This document shows positions 49,252 to 53,267 of a stretch of 62,363 nt of DNA, one piece after another; the first letter of the stretch is position 1; the number at the start of each line of letters is the position of its first letter. Below the pieces are notes generated by a model that worked only from the letters and a program-made list of their open reading frames with translations, had not been told where the DNA came from and searched no databases. Made by a program: the position numbers and the translations under genes. This DNA is from Paulinella micropora (taxonomy: Eukaryota; Cercozoa; Imbricatea; Euglyphida): positions 1,157,698 to 1,220,060 of the forward strand of contig BJOX01000020.1 of assembly GCA_009731375.1 (NCBI GenBank). The letters run 5' to 3'.

Positions 49252-49646
49252 GCGCGCGCTTTCTTTTTCACTCTCTCTTTTGTGTGTTTGTGTGTGTGTT
49301 TGTTTGTTTATTTGTTTCTCTTACTTACATGCTCACACGGATACACGTGTTTCATTCCTGTTTTGTTTCTTGTCTCGTTAGCAAACTGAGCAGTAAAGGC
49401 ACCATGCTCAAGACAAACATCAGTTTGGCTTTCAAGGCGTTCGCGGACAGGTCATGCTGCTATCTACCTGTCTATCAATATATCTATCCATCTGGTTCAA
49501 CTGTGTTTGTCTTTTTGTTCGTGTTGGGAAAGCTGTCTTGAACTCAGCTTGTTGTTTTGTGTTGCAGTGTGGAATGGAATGACGGATTGAACTTGGCTCT
49601 TTCCGCACACCGCAAGCCTACTATCAAACGTGAATCCAAGCAATAG
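17839..49646 (+). CDS. Giant multidomain protein: tandem FYVE-like fingers, PH domain, ARM-like repeats (33 exons, 5' partial)
   Basis: Joining 33 exons by GT-AG sites and phase gives one open frame of 3562 codons ending at TAG 49644-49646. From 17839: basic and Pro-rich start (1-75), helical segment (75-285), two zinc fingers (about 290-415), long helical bundle region with Pro-rich linkers (512-1432), PH domain (about 1695-1835), ARM/HEAT-like helices (about 1880-2255), low-complexity linker (2256-2540), ARM-like block (2540-3290), Pro/Lys-rich linker, and a C-terminal PH-like fold (about 3437-3555). FYVE and PH domains bind phosphoinositides, so a membrane-associated scaffold is likely. 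No catalytic domain is seen. The summed exon length is divisible by three and all 32 junctions agree in phase, which strongly supports the model. The true start lies upstream and was not found. Confidence 0.85.
17992..18595 (+). repeat. Exon-edge echo array: donor of the 17839 exon in (TATC)n
   Basis: The junction AAAAAGAAG|GTCCTTAACTAGGGAGCTTGC recurs at about 18126, 18234, 18351 and 18490, each time followed by a long (TATC)n run. Only the copy at 17980-18010 is joined to a full exon. Confidence 0.9.
18676..18807. other. Assembly gap preceded by poly-G
   Basis: 132 N after about 25 G residues. Confidence 0.98.
18836..19245. repeat. Duplicate about 185 bp segments on both sides of a gap
   Basis: The sequence at 18842-19024 is repeated almost base for base at 19062-19242, around the N gap 19025-19055. 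This is probably an unmerged overlap of two contig ends. Confidence 0.8.
19254..19499 (+). mobile_element. Dispersed repeat A (about 246 bp), copy with an internal deletion
   Basis: From GCCCGGAATAAAATCCACAG to GTCGATATTTCATCTA the segment matches, in inverted orientation, 25884-26178. The other copy has about 54 extra bases in the middle. Both end in (TATC)n, which looks like a 3' tail, so a SINE-like retroposon is likely. I see no clear A and B boxes. Confidence 0.7.
19500..19890 (+). repeat. (TATC)n and (TTC)n with acceptor echoes of a microexon
   Basis: AGAAAGCTACGCCCGTGCA followed by GGCCGCC...CTTCCAGGC occurs at 19511 and 19600. The second copy continues as GCACAGGCCATCTGCTC...GGTATGTAC. 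A further copy lies at 19891. They resemble the microexon at 20530 with its acceptor. Confidence 0.8.
20085..20145. repeat. (TTA)n microsatellite
   Basis: It lies immediately upstream of the SINE, which itself ends in (TTA)n. Confidence 0.9.
20146..20411 (+). mobile_element. tRNA-derived SINE with (TTA)n tail
   Basis: The first 76 bases resemble a tRNA gene. There is an A box, TAGCCCAGTGGTCAAG (20157-20172), and a B box, GTTCGATTCCC (20198-20208). The head begins GACACCG and its end CGGTGCCACCA would pair with it as an acceptor stem, including a CCA-like tail. About 165 bases of unrelated body follow, then a (TTA)n tail from 20377. A (TTA)n tract also precedes it, as expected if it inserted into such a tract. 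Confidence 0.75.
20402..20465. repeat. (TTC)n microsatellite
   Basis: About 21 TTC units directly after the SINE tail. Confidence 0.95.
20530..20541 (+). CDS. Microexon of 12 nt (A-Q-A-M)
   Basis: CTTCCAG|GCCCAGGCCATG|gtatgt is a 12-base exon in phase 0 that links the 17839 and 22914 exons in frame. The longer look-alikes at 19642 and 19901 (25 nt) would shift the frame of the next exon onto a stop, so this copy is preferred. Confidence 0.5.
20747..20756. other. 10-N gap in poly-T
   Basis: A short gap between T runs. Confidence 0.95.
20954..21300. repeat. Four copies of a 30 bp core in (GATA)n
   Basis: CATGATTCAGTCTTCCAAGC followed by ATGCAGGGTAATAG recurs at about 20954, 21031, 21122 and 21207 within (GATA)n. 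It has the same layout as the exon-edge echoes, but I could not tie the core to an exon. Confidence 0.8.
21577..21792. mobile_element. Foldback MITE family M, copy 1
   Basis: About 216 bp, starting ATGAGAAGTTC and ending GGAACTTCTCAT, with long imperfect inverted arms (CTCATTAGAAAGCTCTTGAT... / ...GAGCTTTCAAATGAG at the centre). It matches copies at 24171, 25535, 43187 and 43658. Confidence 0.8.
22068..22520. repeat. Large inverted repeat, arms about 180 bp around a (TA)n loop
   Basis: The arm at 22068-22246 (TAAATTTACACCACCTACGT...) is the near-perfect reverse complement of 22341-22520. The spacer is about 95 bp of TA-rich sequence. The arms contain no gene. Parts of an arm (CTGCGCAGTCCATAC-like) also occur at 21802 and 21910. 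Confidence 0.85.
22667..23235 (+). repeat. Partial copies of the 22914 exon and of its acceptor region
   Basis: The exon body is present in diverged form at about 22667-22715 without a donor. The 115 bp in front of the true exon (22805-22913) are repeated at 23118-23235, again ending in AAG but followed by no exon. Confidence 0.75.
22914..22959 (+). CDS. Exon: S/P-rich ([15 protein letters not shown])
   Basis: Acceptor CACAAG, donor ACAG|gtgaaa, phase 0 to 1. Its codon split joins the next exon as GCA. Confidence 0.65.
23330..23480. repeat. (TTTA)n and (TTAC)n microsatellites
   Basis: TTTA and TTAC tetranucleotides fill the acceptor side of the intron. Confidence 0.9.
23491..23555 (+). CDS. 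Exon: [20 protein letters not shown]
   Basis: Acceptor TTGCTAG, donor AGTG|gtaaac, phase 1 to 0. Confidence 0.7.
23750..23900. repeat. (TTA)n, (ATC)n and (GTC)n microsatellites
   Basis: Trinucleotide repeats lie in front of the acceptor at 23918-23919. Confidence 0.9.
23920..23999 (+). CDS. Exon with donor echoed three times downstream
   Basis: The exon reads [20 protein letters not shown] and ends VRG. Phase is 0 to 2, donor GCGCGG|gtatgt. Copies of its last 35 or so bases plus donor lie at about 24121, 24397 and 24505. Confidence 0.75.
24115..24560 (+). repeat. Three donor echoes of the 23920 exon
   Basis: AAAGAACAAACAAGCTACCC... at 24121, AACGAGAACAAACAAATTCA... at 24397 and AACAAGAGCAAACAAACCAC... 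at 24505 each end in a GTATGTATGCAT- or GTATATATGCAT-like donor. They are diverged copies of the exon end. Confidence 0.85.
24171..24387. mobile_element. Foldback MITE family M, copy 2
   Basis: 217 bp from ATGAGAAATTCCTAG to AGGAACTTCTCAT. It lies just after the first donor echo of the 23920 exon. Confidence 0.8.
24870..25212. repeat. (TATC)n/(CTAC)n microsatellite
   Basis: Long runs of TATC broken by CTAC blocks; the long Tyr/Ile/Ser/Leu frames across it are not genes. Confidence 0.95.
25535..25755. mobile_element. Foldback MITE family M, copy 3 (diverged)
   Basis: Starts ATGAGAAATTCCTAG; the right end is degenerate (AACTAGCAACTTTT). Confidence 0.65.
25884..26178 (-). mobile_element. Dispersed repeat A, longer copy
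   Basis: Inverted relative to the copy at 19254. It has about 54 additional bases around 26085-26138 (containing CCATTACAGAGGACCCAG). Its tail is (GATA)n on the plus strand. Confidence 0.7.
26270..26329. repeat. (GATA)n microsatellite
   Basis: About 14 GATA units. Confidence 0.95.
26697..26739 (+). CDS. Exon: [14 protein letters not shown]
   Basis: Acceptor GTGATAG, donor ACGTG|gtacac, phase 2 to 0. The junction with the previous exon makes a GGA codon. Confidence 0.65.
26801..28020 (+). repeat. Exon-edge echo array: eight acceptor copies of the 28022 exon in (TATC)n
   Basis: CACAGGTGGCTACTGCTCCG plus the next 18 or so exon bases, then AAATACTCATACACAC, recurs at about 26957, 27267, 27481, 27606, 27720 and 27857. 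There is a decayed copy at 26886 and a truncated one at 27162. Each is followed by (TATC)n. The copies stop at the same exon position (AAGCTC.TTCTT), so they share one breakpoint. Confidence 0.9.
28022..28099 (+). CDS. Exon: the only complete copy between acceptor and donor echoes
   Basis: It reads [20 protein letters not shown], then YDTLVK. Phase is 0 to 0, acceptor CACAG, donor CAAG|gtacat. The eight acceptor copies to the left and four end copies to the right leave this as the single full version. Confidence 0.8.
28160..28495 (+). repeat. Four donor-side echoes of the 28022 exon
   Basis: GTCGTTCTCTGGCTGGAGTG plus TATGACACTCTCGTCAAGGTACATAC recurs at about 28160, 28258, 28349 and 28441. 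The last has lost the donor (GTCCAGCTAC). Confidence 0.9.
28496..29019. other. Intron sequence
   Basis: No exon that fits the phase was found. Short open stretches are present but lack paired splice sites. Confidence 0.4.
29020..29073 (+). CDS. Exon: [18 protein letters not shown]
   Basis: Acceptor TCGTTTAG, donor GCAA|gtacga, phase 0 to 0. Confidence 0.75.
29089..29475. repeat. (GAT)n, (AAT)n and poly-C
   Basis: Trinucleotide runs up to 29355, then about 69 C residues (29407-29475), then a 10-N gap at 29476-29485. Confidence 0.95.
29486..30442. repeat. Repeated non-coding unit with a gap
   Basis: Segments like TTGGAGCATTCTCAGCCATT occur at about 29486, 29637 and 29793. A pair of about 155 bp copies (30101-30252 and 30285-30442, sharing GGCATTCAGGACAC and CCATGATTTAT) follows the N gap 29921-30011, which is bounded by G and C runs on both sides. 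Confidence 0.7.
30535..30640. repeat. (AAT)n/(GAT)n microsatellite
   Basis: Mixed AAT, GAT and TAATGA units. Confidence 0.9.
30730..30800 (+). CDS. Exon: [20 protein letters not shown]
   Basis: Acceptor TTTCAG, donor AACAG|gtagct, phase 0 to 2. A diverged donor-side copy follows at 30861-30910 (GCCGCTCAATTATTCAACAG|gtatga). Confidence 0.75.
31135..31375 (+). repeat. Two acceptor echoes of the 31578 exon
   Basis: GTGTGATTTTAG|ATACAAGG followed by diverged exon starts occurs at 31135 and 31316. Both continue into (GTT)n instead of the exon. Confidence 0.85.
31395..31545. other. GC-richer insert of about 150 bp, unidentified
   Basis: From CCCGACCGGGGCCGTGATGC to GGGGGAGTGTTC the composition differs from the microsatellite around it. 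It looks like a fragment of a retroposon, but I recognise no family. Confidence 0.35.
31578..31650 (+). CDS. Exon: [20 protein letters not shown]
   Basis: Acceptor ATTTTCAG, donor AACAG|gtagac, phase 2 to 0. Confidence 0.75.
31934..31990 (+). CDS. Exon: [19 protein letters not shown]
   Basis: Acceptor GTGCAG, donor GCGCAG|gtcagt, phase 0 to 0. Confidence 0.75.
31995..32172. repeat. (TAC)n, (CTG)n and (CAC)n microsatellite
   Basis: Trinucleotide repeats right after the donor at 31991. Confidence 0.95.
32400..32670 (+). repeat. Three acceptor echoes of the 32727 exon
   Basis: CCGCAGGTGGCGCTGGCAGA, with GGTGGCCCTGCTGGAG after it, recurs at about 32409, 32532 and 32629. Each breaks off into (TATC)n or (CATA)n. 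Confidence 0.9.
32727..32768 (+). CDS. Exon: [14 protein letters not shown]
   Basis: Acceptor TTCGCAG, donor AGCG|gtgaga, phase 0 to 0; the only complete copy. Confidence 0.75.
33253..34011 (+). CDS. Exon with two tandem FYVE-like zinc fingers
   Basis: 253 codons, phase 0 to 0. The first finger runs [23 protein letters not shown]. The second runs [23 protein letters not shown]. The order CxxC, (R)RCxxCxxxxCxxH/C, CxxC is that of FYVE and related cross-brace fingers, which bind PtdIns3P or partner proteins. Basic RR before the third Cys is present, but the full R(R/K)HHCR motif is not, so lipid binding is uncertain. Both fingers share VKKSKGF before the last CxxC, so one arose by duplication of the other. 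A helical segment follows to the donor GGAG|gtaacg. Confidence 0.85.
34130..36831 (+). CDS. Long helical exon with Pro-rich linkers
   Basis: About 900 codons, phase 0 to 2. It begins with a basic helix ([15 protein letters not shown]). Long amphipathic helices of Leu, Ala, Lys and Glu are broken by Pro-rich linkers: poly-Pro near 35240-35270 ([11 protein letters not shown]), a second at 35320-35335, and a third near 36465 (KAPPPPPV). Helices of this length and spacing suggest four- or five-helix bundles of the vinculin/talin kind, which is an inference from pattern only. The poly-Pro runs could bind profilin, SH3 or EVH1 domains. It is the largest exon of the gene. Confidence 0.8.
36945..37005 (+). 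CDS. Exon: [20 protein letters not shown]
   Basis: Acceptor TCTAG, donor GCTG|gtagct, phase 2 to 0. The alternative GC donor CAG|gcaagt would break the downstream phase. Confidence 0.7.
37093..38784 (+). CDS. Exon with PH domain and start of ARM-like region
   Basis: 564 codons, phase 0 to 0. A helical start is followed by a Pro/Ser-rich linker (37380-37740). A PH domain occupies about 37885-38300. It begins [10 protein letters not shown], then [16 protein letters not shown], and ends in an amphipathic helix containing the usual tryptophan ([11 protein letters not shown]). PH domains bind phosphoinositides or proteins. An unusually long insert with Arg-rich helix ([13 protein letters not shown]) lies between strands. 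After it, helices rich in Leu and Ala with [10 protein letters not shown] look like the start of ARM/HEAT repeats. Confidence 0.85.
38785..38868 (+). repeat. (TATC)n intron of 84 bp
   Basis: The whole intron between the 38784 donor and the 38869 exon is TATC-like sequence, showing that the microsatellite can make up nearly all of an intron. Confidence 0.8.
38869..38958 (+). CDS. Exon: ARM-like helix pair
   Basis: Thirty codons, [14 protein letters not shown] onward, phase 0 to 0; acceptor TCCAG, donor CATG|gtcaca. Confidence 0.75.
39138..39374 (+). CDS. Exon: helical repeat segment
   Basis: 79 codons, [12 protein letters not shown] onward, ending SFAVQ. Phase 0 to 0; acceptor CTCTCAG, donor GCAG|gtctac. 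ARM-like. Confidence 0.8.
39634..39690 (+). CDS. Exon: [19 protein letters not shown]
   Basis: Phase 0 to 0. A donor-side copy of its end lies at 39763-39805 (CCTGTCTTTGATTGAAGGCG, then GTGATT). Confidence 0.75.
39975..40016 (+). CDS. Exon: [14 protein letters not shown]
   Basis: Phase 0 to 0; acceptor TTGTAG, donor ACAG|gtctca. Confidence 0.7.
40040..40206. repeat. About eight copies of an 18-20 bp minisatellite
   Basis: Units of AAAGGCAGTACGTAAGGACA with small changes. Confidence 0.85.
40250..40513 (+). CDS. Exon: ARM-like helices
   Basis: 88 codons, [16 protein letters not shown] onward, with [20 protein letters not shown] as a typical helix pair. Phase 0 to 0; acceptor TCGTAG, donor TGAG|gttatc. 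Confidence 0.8.
40556..41530. mobile_element. 5' fragment of a non-LTR retrotransposon with an N gap
   Basis: The GC-rich stretch 40600-41170 has the style of the 5' end of non-LTR elements (GATTGGGCGATCCGTAGCCA and, 35 bases on, GGCCAGCCCCGCGCATGG). Broken frames occur at 40677-40925 and 40932-41164. A gap bounded by G runs covers 41189-41367. I recognise no RT motif, so the assignment rests on sequence style only. Confidence 0.4.
41670..42000 (+). repeat. Five acceptor echoes of the 42001 exon in (TATC)n
   Basis: CAGGCCCTGACCGATCTTGC plus about 22 exon bases recurs at about 41677, 41734, 41813, 41878 and 41942. Each breaks off at the same exon point (GTCTCTGT) into (TATC)n. Confidence 0.95.
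42001..42087 (+). CDS. Exon: the only complete copy ([20 protein letters not shown]...)
   Basis: 29 codons ending APERK, phase 0 to 0; acceptor TATCAG, donor CAAG|gtagct. Acceptor copies lie to the left; donor copies lie to the right at 42145 and 42228. Confidence 0.85.
42140..42270 (+). repeat. Two donor echoes of the 42001 exon
   Basis: CTACACATGCTGCTCGCTCC...CAAGGTAGCTAT recurs twice within (TATC)n. Confidence 0.9.
42462..42537 (+). CDS. Exon: [20 protein letters not shown]
   Basis: Phase 0 to 1; acceptor CACACAG, donor GGACG|gtgcgt. Two donor-side copies follow at 42570 and 42639. Confidence 0.75.
42568..42700 (+). repeat. Two donor echoes of the 42462 exon
   Basis: GTGCTGTTCCGCATACAGGA and GTGCTGTTGCGCATACAGGA, each ending ACGGTGCGTCCACCTATC, lie in (TATC)n. 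Confidence 0.95.
42755..42803. repeat. (TA)n microsatellite
   Basis: About 24 TA units. Confidence 0.95.
42833..43168 (+). CDS. Exon: Gln/Glu/Pro-rich linker
   Basis: 112 codons, with [15 protein letters not shown] and an acidic [10 protein letters not shown] stretch. Phase 1 to 1; acceptor CTACAG, donor TCCG|gtagct. Confidence 0.8.
43187..43403. mobile_element. Foldback MITE family M, copy 4
   Basis: 217 bp, ATGAGAAGTTCC...GGAACTTCTCAT, beginning 18 bp after the donor at 43169. Confidence 0.85.
43558..43651 (+). CDS. Exon: His/Met/Ser-rich linker
   Basis: It contains the repeated theme [13 protein letters not shown] and [11 protein letters not shown]. Phase 1 to 2; acceptor TTGTTAG, donor GCCAG|gtaggg. 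A diverged donor-side copy lies at 43927-43963. Confidence 0.75.
43658..43885. mobile_element. Foldback MITE family M, copy 5
   Basis: About 228 bp, starting only 6 bp after the donor at 43652. It lies in the opposite orientation to copy 4. Confidence 0.8.
43975..44215. repeat. (TTA)n, (GTT)n and (TAG)n microsatellites
   Basis: Compound trinucleotide tract. Confidence 0.95.
44285..44715 (+). mobile_element. 3' fragment of a non-LTR retrotransposon with (ATT)n tail
   Basis: The GC-richer segment ends CGCCTCAGATATAGTATTATT and runs into (ATT)n, the usual form of a non-LTR 3' end. Coding remains are too broken to classify. It may belong to the same family as 40556-41530. Confidence 0.45.
44844..44987 (+). 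CDS. Exon: Met/Pro/Ser-rich linker
   Basis: It begins [15 protein letters not shown] and continues the TPxS/M theme of the previous exon. Phase 2 to 2; acceptor TGATAG, donor AACAG|gtaggg. Confidence 0.75.
45141..45325 (+). CDS. Exon: basic then acidic linker
   Basis: [19 protein letters not shown], then [20 protein letters not shown], a likely helix. Phase 2 to 1. Confidence 0.8.
45423..46140 (+). CDS. Exon: ARM-like block, first part
   Basis: About 239 codons, phase 1 to 2. Helical repeats such as [14 protein letters not shown] and [15 protein letters not shown] have the spacing of ARM/HEAT repeats. The donor is AACCG|gtcaca. Confidence 0.8.
46334..48437 (+). CDS. Exon: ARM-like block, Pro/Lys linker, start of C-terminal PH-like fold
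   Basis: About 701 codons, phase 2 to 0. Repeated helix triplets, for example [18 protein letters not shown] and [15 protein letters not shown], follow the ARM consensus (helix, Gly/Ala turn, Leu-rich helix). About 48000-48310 is rich in Pro, Ala, Ser and Lys ([13 protein letters not shown]). From 48325, [12 protein letters not shown] and [12 protein letters not shown] look like the first strands of a PH-like barrel. Confidence 0.85.
48576..48638 (+). CDS. Exon: PH-like strand segment
   Basis: [21 protein letters not shown]. Phase 0 to 0; acceptor ACGCAG, donor TTGG|gtacgt. Confidence 0.8.
48655..49070. repeat. (TC)n, (CA)n and (TG)n microsatellites with a 10-N gap
   Basis: Dinucleotide runs fill the intron; gap at 48835-48844. 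Confidence 0.95.
49104..49159 (+). CDS. Exon: [18 protein letters not shown]
   Basis: Phase 0 to 2; acceptor TTGCAG, donor ATCAG|gtagcc. Strand-like. Confidence 0.75.
49382..49450 (+). CDS. Exon: [20 protein letters not shown]
   Basis: Phase 2 to 2; acceptor TCGTTAG, donor GACAG|gtcatg. Confidence 0.75.
49568..49646 (+). CDS. Last exon and stop
   Basis: [16 protein letters not shown] is the C-terminal helix with a conserved-looking Trp, as at the end of PH folds. It is followed by a basic tail and TAG. Acceptor TTGCAG. Confidence 0.85.
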
Positions 49647-49995
49647 CAACTTTCTGCCGATGGCCATTTAGCCTCCGATTCGAAGAAAATCGGTTGTAAT
49701 CTACTCAAGAATTGCTAACTACTAAGATTATTGCCGTCGGTATGACGGTGTATTGGACAGTGACAACAGTGCTGGTCAAGATTGACAGGCCTTAAATTGT
49801 AATATTTTTTGTTACGTCATAGACTTTGTAGTATTCGAGAATACTGCTTAGATCGTATGAGGATCTTAGAATTTATATTTATCATACTATAATAGACTGA
49901 TTTCAGTCTAGTTCGTCACACTTTTAATACAAAGTTTTTAACTGCGACTCTGCAACTTGAAGTCAATTTTCAAGTACTAATTAAGCTCCTATCGA
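49647..49995 (+). other. 3' UTR and downstream region of the large gene
   Basis: AT-rich, no gene. I see no unambiguous polyadenylation signal. The copia element is inserted 350 bp after the stop. Confidence 0.5.
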
Positions 49996-50000
49996 CGAGT

Positions 50001-50445
50001 CAATGGACGAGAGGGTTCGCAGTTTACTTTTACTTAGATATTTGAATAATGACACGTCACTAAGTGCCCCAACCACAGACCGCCAAAGCATTAAATTCAC
50101 CGTTACACTTAGAGTGATATTGCTGTTGACATTCAAGACAACAACAAAAATTAGTTTTTCATTTTTGTGTCAGATTTTCATTTTTGTGGCAGTTTTTCAT
50201 TTTTGTGACAAAAATTCAAATTTAACGGTAACATTTCGCGAAAATTTACGATATTTTGCGGACGAATATAGCAGTTAATTTGAAAAATTCAAATTTTCAC
50301 CCAAAATCAAAATTCCAACCAAAACAGAAAAATCAATTTTTTTTGTTGTCTTGAATGTCAACAGCAATATAGGTAAAATAGGTAATTGTCATTGGGGTGT
50401 GCCGGTATGACTAAATAGTATTATTAATTAATAAATTTTCCATTG
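50001..50445 (-). repeat. 3' LTR (with MITE inserted)
   Basis: Starts CAATGGACGAG and ends TTCCATTG on the plus strand, so it is bounded by a 7 bp inverted repeat, CAATGGA/TCCATTG. Without the MITE at 50120-50367 and its duplicated TA it is about 195 bp. Confidence 0.85.
50118..50369. mobile_element. 248 bp Tc1/mariner-like MITE with TA target duplication
   Basis: The ends are a perfect 25 bp inverted repeat beginning TTGCTGTTGACATTCAAGAC. TA lies on both sides (50118-50119 and 50368-50369), and the other LTR at 53348 or so shows the empty site GTGATATAGGT. The interior has repeated TTTTTCATTTTTGTG units and no coding capacity. Confidence 0.9.
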
Positions 50446-50455
50446 CTCCCCCTAT
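50446..50455 (-). promoter_or_regulatory. Polypurine tract
   Basis: On the minus strand AGGGGGAG stands directly before the 3' LTR, where plus-strand DNA synthesis would start. Confidence 0.6.
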
Positions 50456-50633
50456 TTAGGAATAACGGCCCCATCTACCTTATGCTACTAACCTCGCATA
50501 TATGATGGTAAATATGTGTAGCCCTATTCAGAAATTTCCGGAGCCGCACTAACGACTATATGCAGTCAAACTCTATACTGACTTGCCAATGAAGTCACGC
50601 TTAAAATTGGACTGCTAATAGAGCGTAAAAAGG

Positions 50634-51122
50634 TCACAGTCGTAGTGCCGCCCACCGCGCGCTCCCTCGCTCCCTTGATCTCTTGAAGCCGTCGCTTTGC
50701 TCAGCTTTCCGGCTGCCAGCCGCCCACTTGTCGCCGCTTGAGTCCGCCACCAGGATCGTAGAACCACATGTGCTCCGCGCGCCCCACCCATCTGAGCCTG
50801 AACCGCTGTCGCTGTCGATGTCGCTCGCCACCGCATGTCCGTCGCGTTTGTCGTCGTTGTCAGAGCCAACTTGGTTCAAGGGCCCCCGGACTTTATAAAA
50901 CAAATTTGCCCTTTAATTGGGCTCTTCCGAGTGGACACAGCCTTTCCTGCTTTCTCCTTCAAGTTCTTTTTCTTGCTTCGGCGCTTTGAGCGCTTCGCCT
51001 TCTCTCTCTTCTTCTTCTCCTGATCAACTAAAGGTTTAGGCTGGCTATCTTTGTTTTGCTCCCCCCATCACGGGGGCTTCCTTCTCACTCTCTCTTTCCT
51101 GATCTGTGTGCATCCCGCAAAA
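50634..51122 (-). other. Element interior, possible protease remnant
   Basis: One frame (50903-50634) carries TILVADSSGDKWAAGS after an acidic Asp/Ser stretch. ADSSGD is only a weak match to a retropepsin active site, so no domain is claimed. Confidence 0.25.
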
Positions 51123-51499
51123 TCACCCTCTCAACCAACCACAAGCTGCCTCTCGCAACAACACATTCTCACTCTCCATGTCATGCGTGCATACAAAACA
51201 TTGCTGCCCACCTGACACTCGCCCCTCACATTGACGATATACTTCTCTCTCTTGTACTACCATCACTTTACCCATGTGGGCCTTCTCCTTTACCATGCAT
51301 ACTCTGTCTCGCCCTGTCAAAAATCTCGTCATCCTTCTTAATGCTTTCACCTTCTCACCTTCCTCATCTGTGTTTGACTCACTCCCCCTATCTGTGTCAG
51401 AAGTGTCTGACTTACCCCCCCTACCAAACTTTCCATTCCCTTTTTGCTCTCTTTTCCTTCTCTCTCGGTTCTTCCTTCTCACCTGGCTCTTCTCTCGCC

Positions 51500-52927
51500 T
51501 TCTTCGTCTCTTCACATTCATGCAGTCTATGCTCACCCTCACACATCCTGCACTCTTTCTCACATGCGGAGAACACATGCCACTCCATGTTACAATTGAA
51601 ACATTTCTCTCCTTTCTTCCACGTCTATTTTCTCGTTCCTGTTCCTTTCCCTCCCCCTTTCTTATTAGTGGTGGTGTGTTTCAACCTACAGTTAGATCTG
51701 TCACAGCTGCCTGACTGTTCAAACAGGTAACACACCCCAGGCACCATACGCATAGTGACTGACCCCTCTGTATGAGCAAAACGACACTCATCATCCCCCA
51801 CTTGCATCCCGGGTGACTCTCTCTTTGAAACCCAAAACACACACCTCTCTGCCCTTCCTCTCTTTTGTTGGCATCTTTCCCTGCGTGTGCTTTTTCTTTC
51901 TTCATCTTCTTCTCTCTCTCTTTGTTCCTATCTATCTCCAATGCTCTTTCTTCCAACTCCTCCCACCATTCCTCAAAAGACCATGCATGCTGCTTCTTAT
52001 TCATCTTCAGCGTGCTCATCCATCCTCCCCAATCCTTTCTCACCCCCTCTGATGCATACTCAGGGTTTTGCAAGGCATTAGTGATTATTGTTTCCATTGT
52101 TCTGTGGGGTGTTTTATGGCCTACTGCCTTTAGCTCAGTTCATCTAACGCAACAAACGCATCAAACTGCGGAGCATAATCACACCCCTCATCAAATGTCC
52201 ATGCATTCATCACATTTATTTTGTCTTGCACATCTTCCTCACTCACCTCACCAAACCTTTTGGTTAGTCTTGCCCACACAGTGTGCAAGTTCTAACCAAG
52301 TCTGGTGAGGTGTCTCGCACTAAATCTGCCACACTCCTCTTGGCTTTACCTACTAGCTTATCAAACACAAACGAAAACGCTTCCTCTGTCTGTCTTTTCA
52401 TCTCATGCTCCAAACTCTCCTCATATGCTACTATCATTCTATCTTCCTTCTCTTTTCCCTCTACTTGCTCCTTGTTCTTCGTCCTGATTGTTGTCGTTGC
52501 TGGTGTGGAATAAGCAGCCTCTCCCCCTCTCCTCCACCTGCTCTTCTCCTCCCTTTTGCTCACTCTCACCACTATCTCCCCCTAAAGTAGGCTGTCTTTC
52601 TGTCTCAGTAAAATAAGAGGTAAGGTTTTCCTTGTCTGACCCTGACTCTGAGTCTAACTCAGCTTCCTCTTCCTCCTCTCTCAACCCTATCTTTACTCTC
52701 TCTCTTGCTGATTGCTTTCCTGCTCTCTCTCCCCACCTCCACACGTAATTTGGGACTTTCTTTCCTTTGCTATGCAATGCACTTACATTACTCTCGTGCA
52801 CTAACTTAATGTGTTCTTGAGGGGTCTTTAGTGCCCCCTTGAGTCCTTTTGCCCCTAGGGCCAAAACCGTCTCTCGTTGAAATGCTTTAAACGGGGTTCT
52901 CCCGTCATATTGCCCTTTTGCAGTCAT
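51500..52927 (-). pseudogene. Gag with CCCH-type and CCHC zinc fingers, several frameshifts
   Basis: The Gag starts at ATG 52927 and is spread over several minus-strand frames (52927-52439, 52572-52264, 52097-51681, 51840-51625, then about 51620-51515). The zinc region has CYLFEQSGSCDRSNCRLKH (CX8CX4CX3H), preceded by a second possible CCCH unit ending CRFAH, and followed by a retroviral-type knuckle, CFNCNMEWHVFSAC, and CRMCEGEH. CCCH fingers are unusual in Gag and are better known from cellular RNA-binding proteins. The indels make the copy non-functional. Confidence 0.65.
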
Positions 52928-53247
52928 GCTGCCTATAAGTTTTTGTCTGTGCCTTTCAGAGTACTATACCTCATGATTAGGACTTACTGTCTTGTCCTTT
53001 CAAAGTTTGTCCAGTTGCAGACCAGTTGAGTAGCCTGATGTGCTTGCCTCGATGCCCCCGACGCCGGTGACTCAGCTAACCAAACGGTGGCAGTTATCGA
53101 ATGATTCGTTGCGAAACTAGAGGGTTGCCAAAGCTTCCCTTTTATTAATAATGTGTCAATTCAGGAATGACACCAAGCCCTTGACGACAGTCGCCTCCCG
53201 GTCGGCGATGGTCTCCTCTTTCTTTGCTTGCAGTGCCAGAGTTCAAG

Positions 53248-53267
53248 CGCTGCCAAGGCTCATAACC
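53248..53267 (-). promoter_or_regulatory. Primer-binding site for an initiator tRNA-Met 5' half
   Basis: GGTTATGAGCCTTGGCAGCG on the minus strand directly abuts the LTR. Its complement, with the bases beyond, shows AGT..AAGCGC....GGCTCATAACC, the D-arm and anticodon-arm pattern of initiator tRNA-Met as found in yeast. This fits priming by a tRNA fragment cut in the anticodon loop, known for Drosophila copia. Confidence 0.7.
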
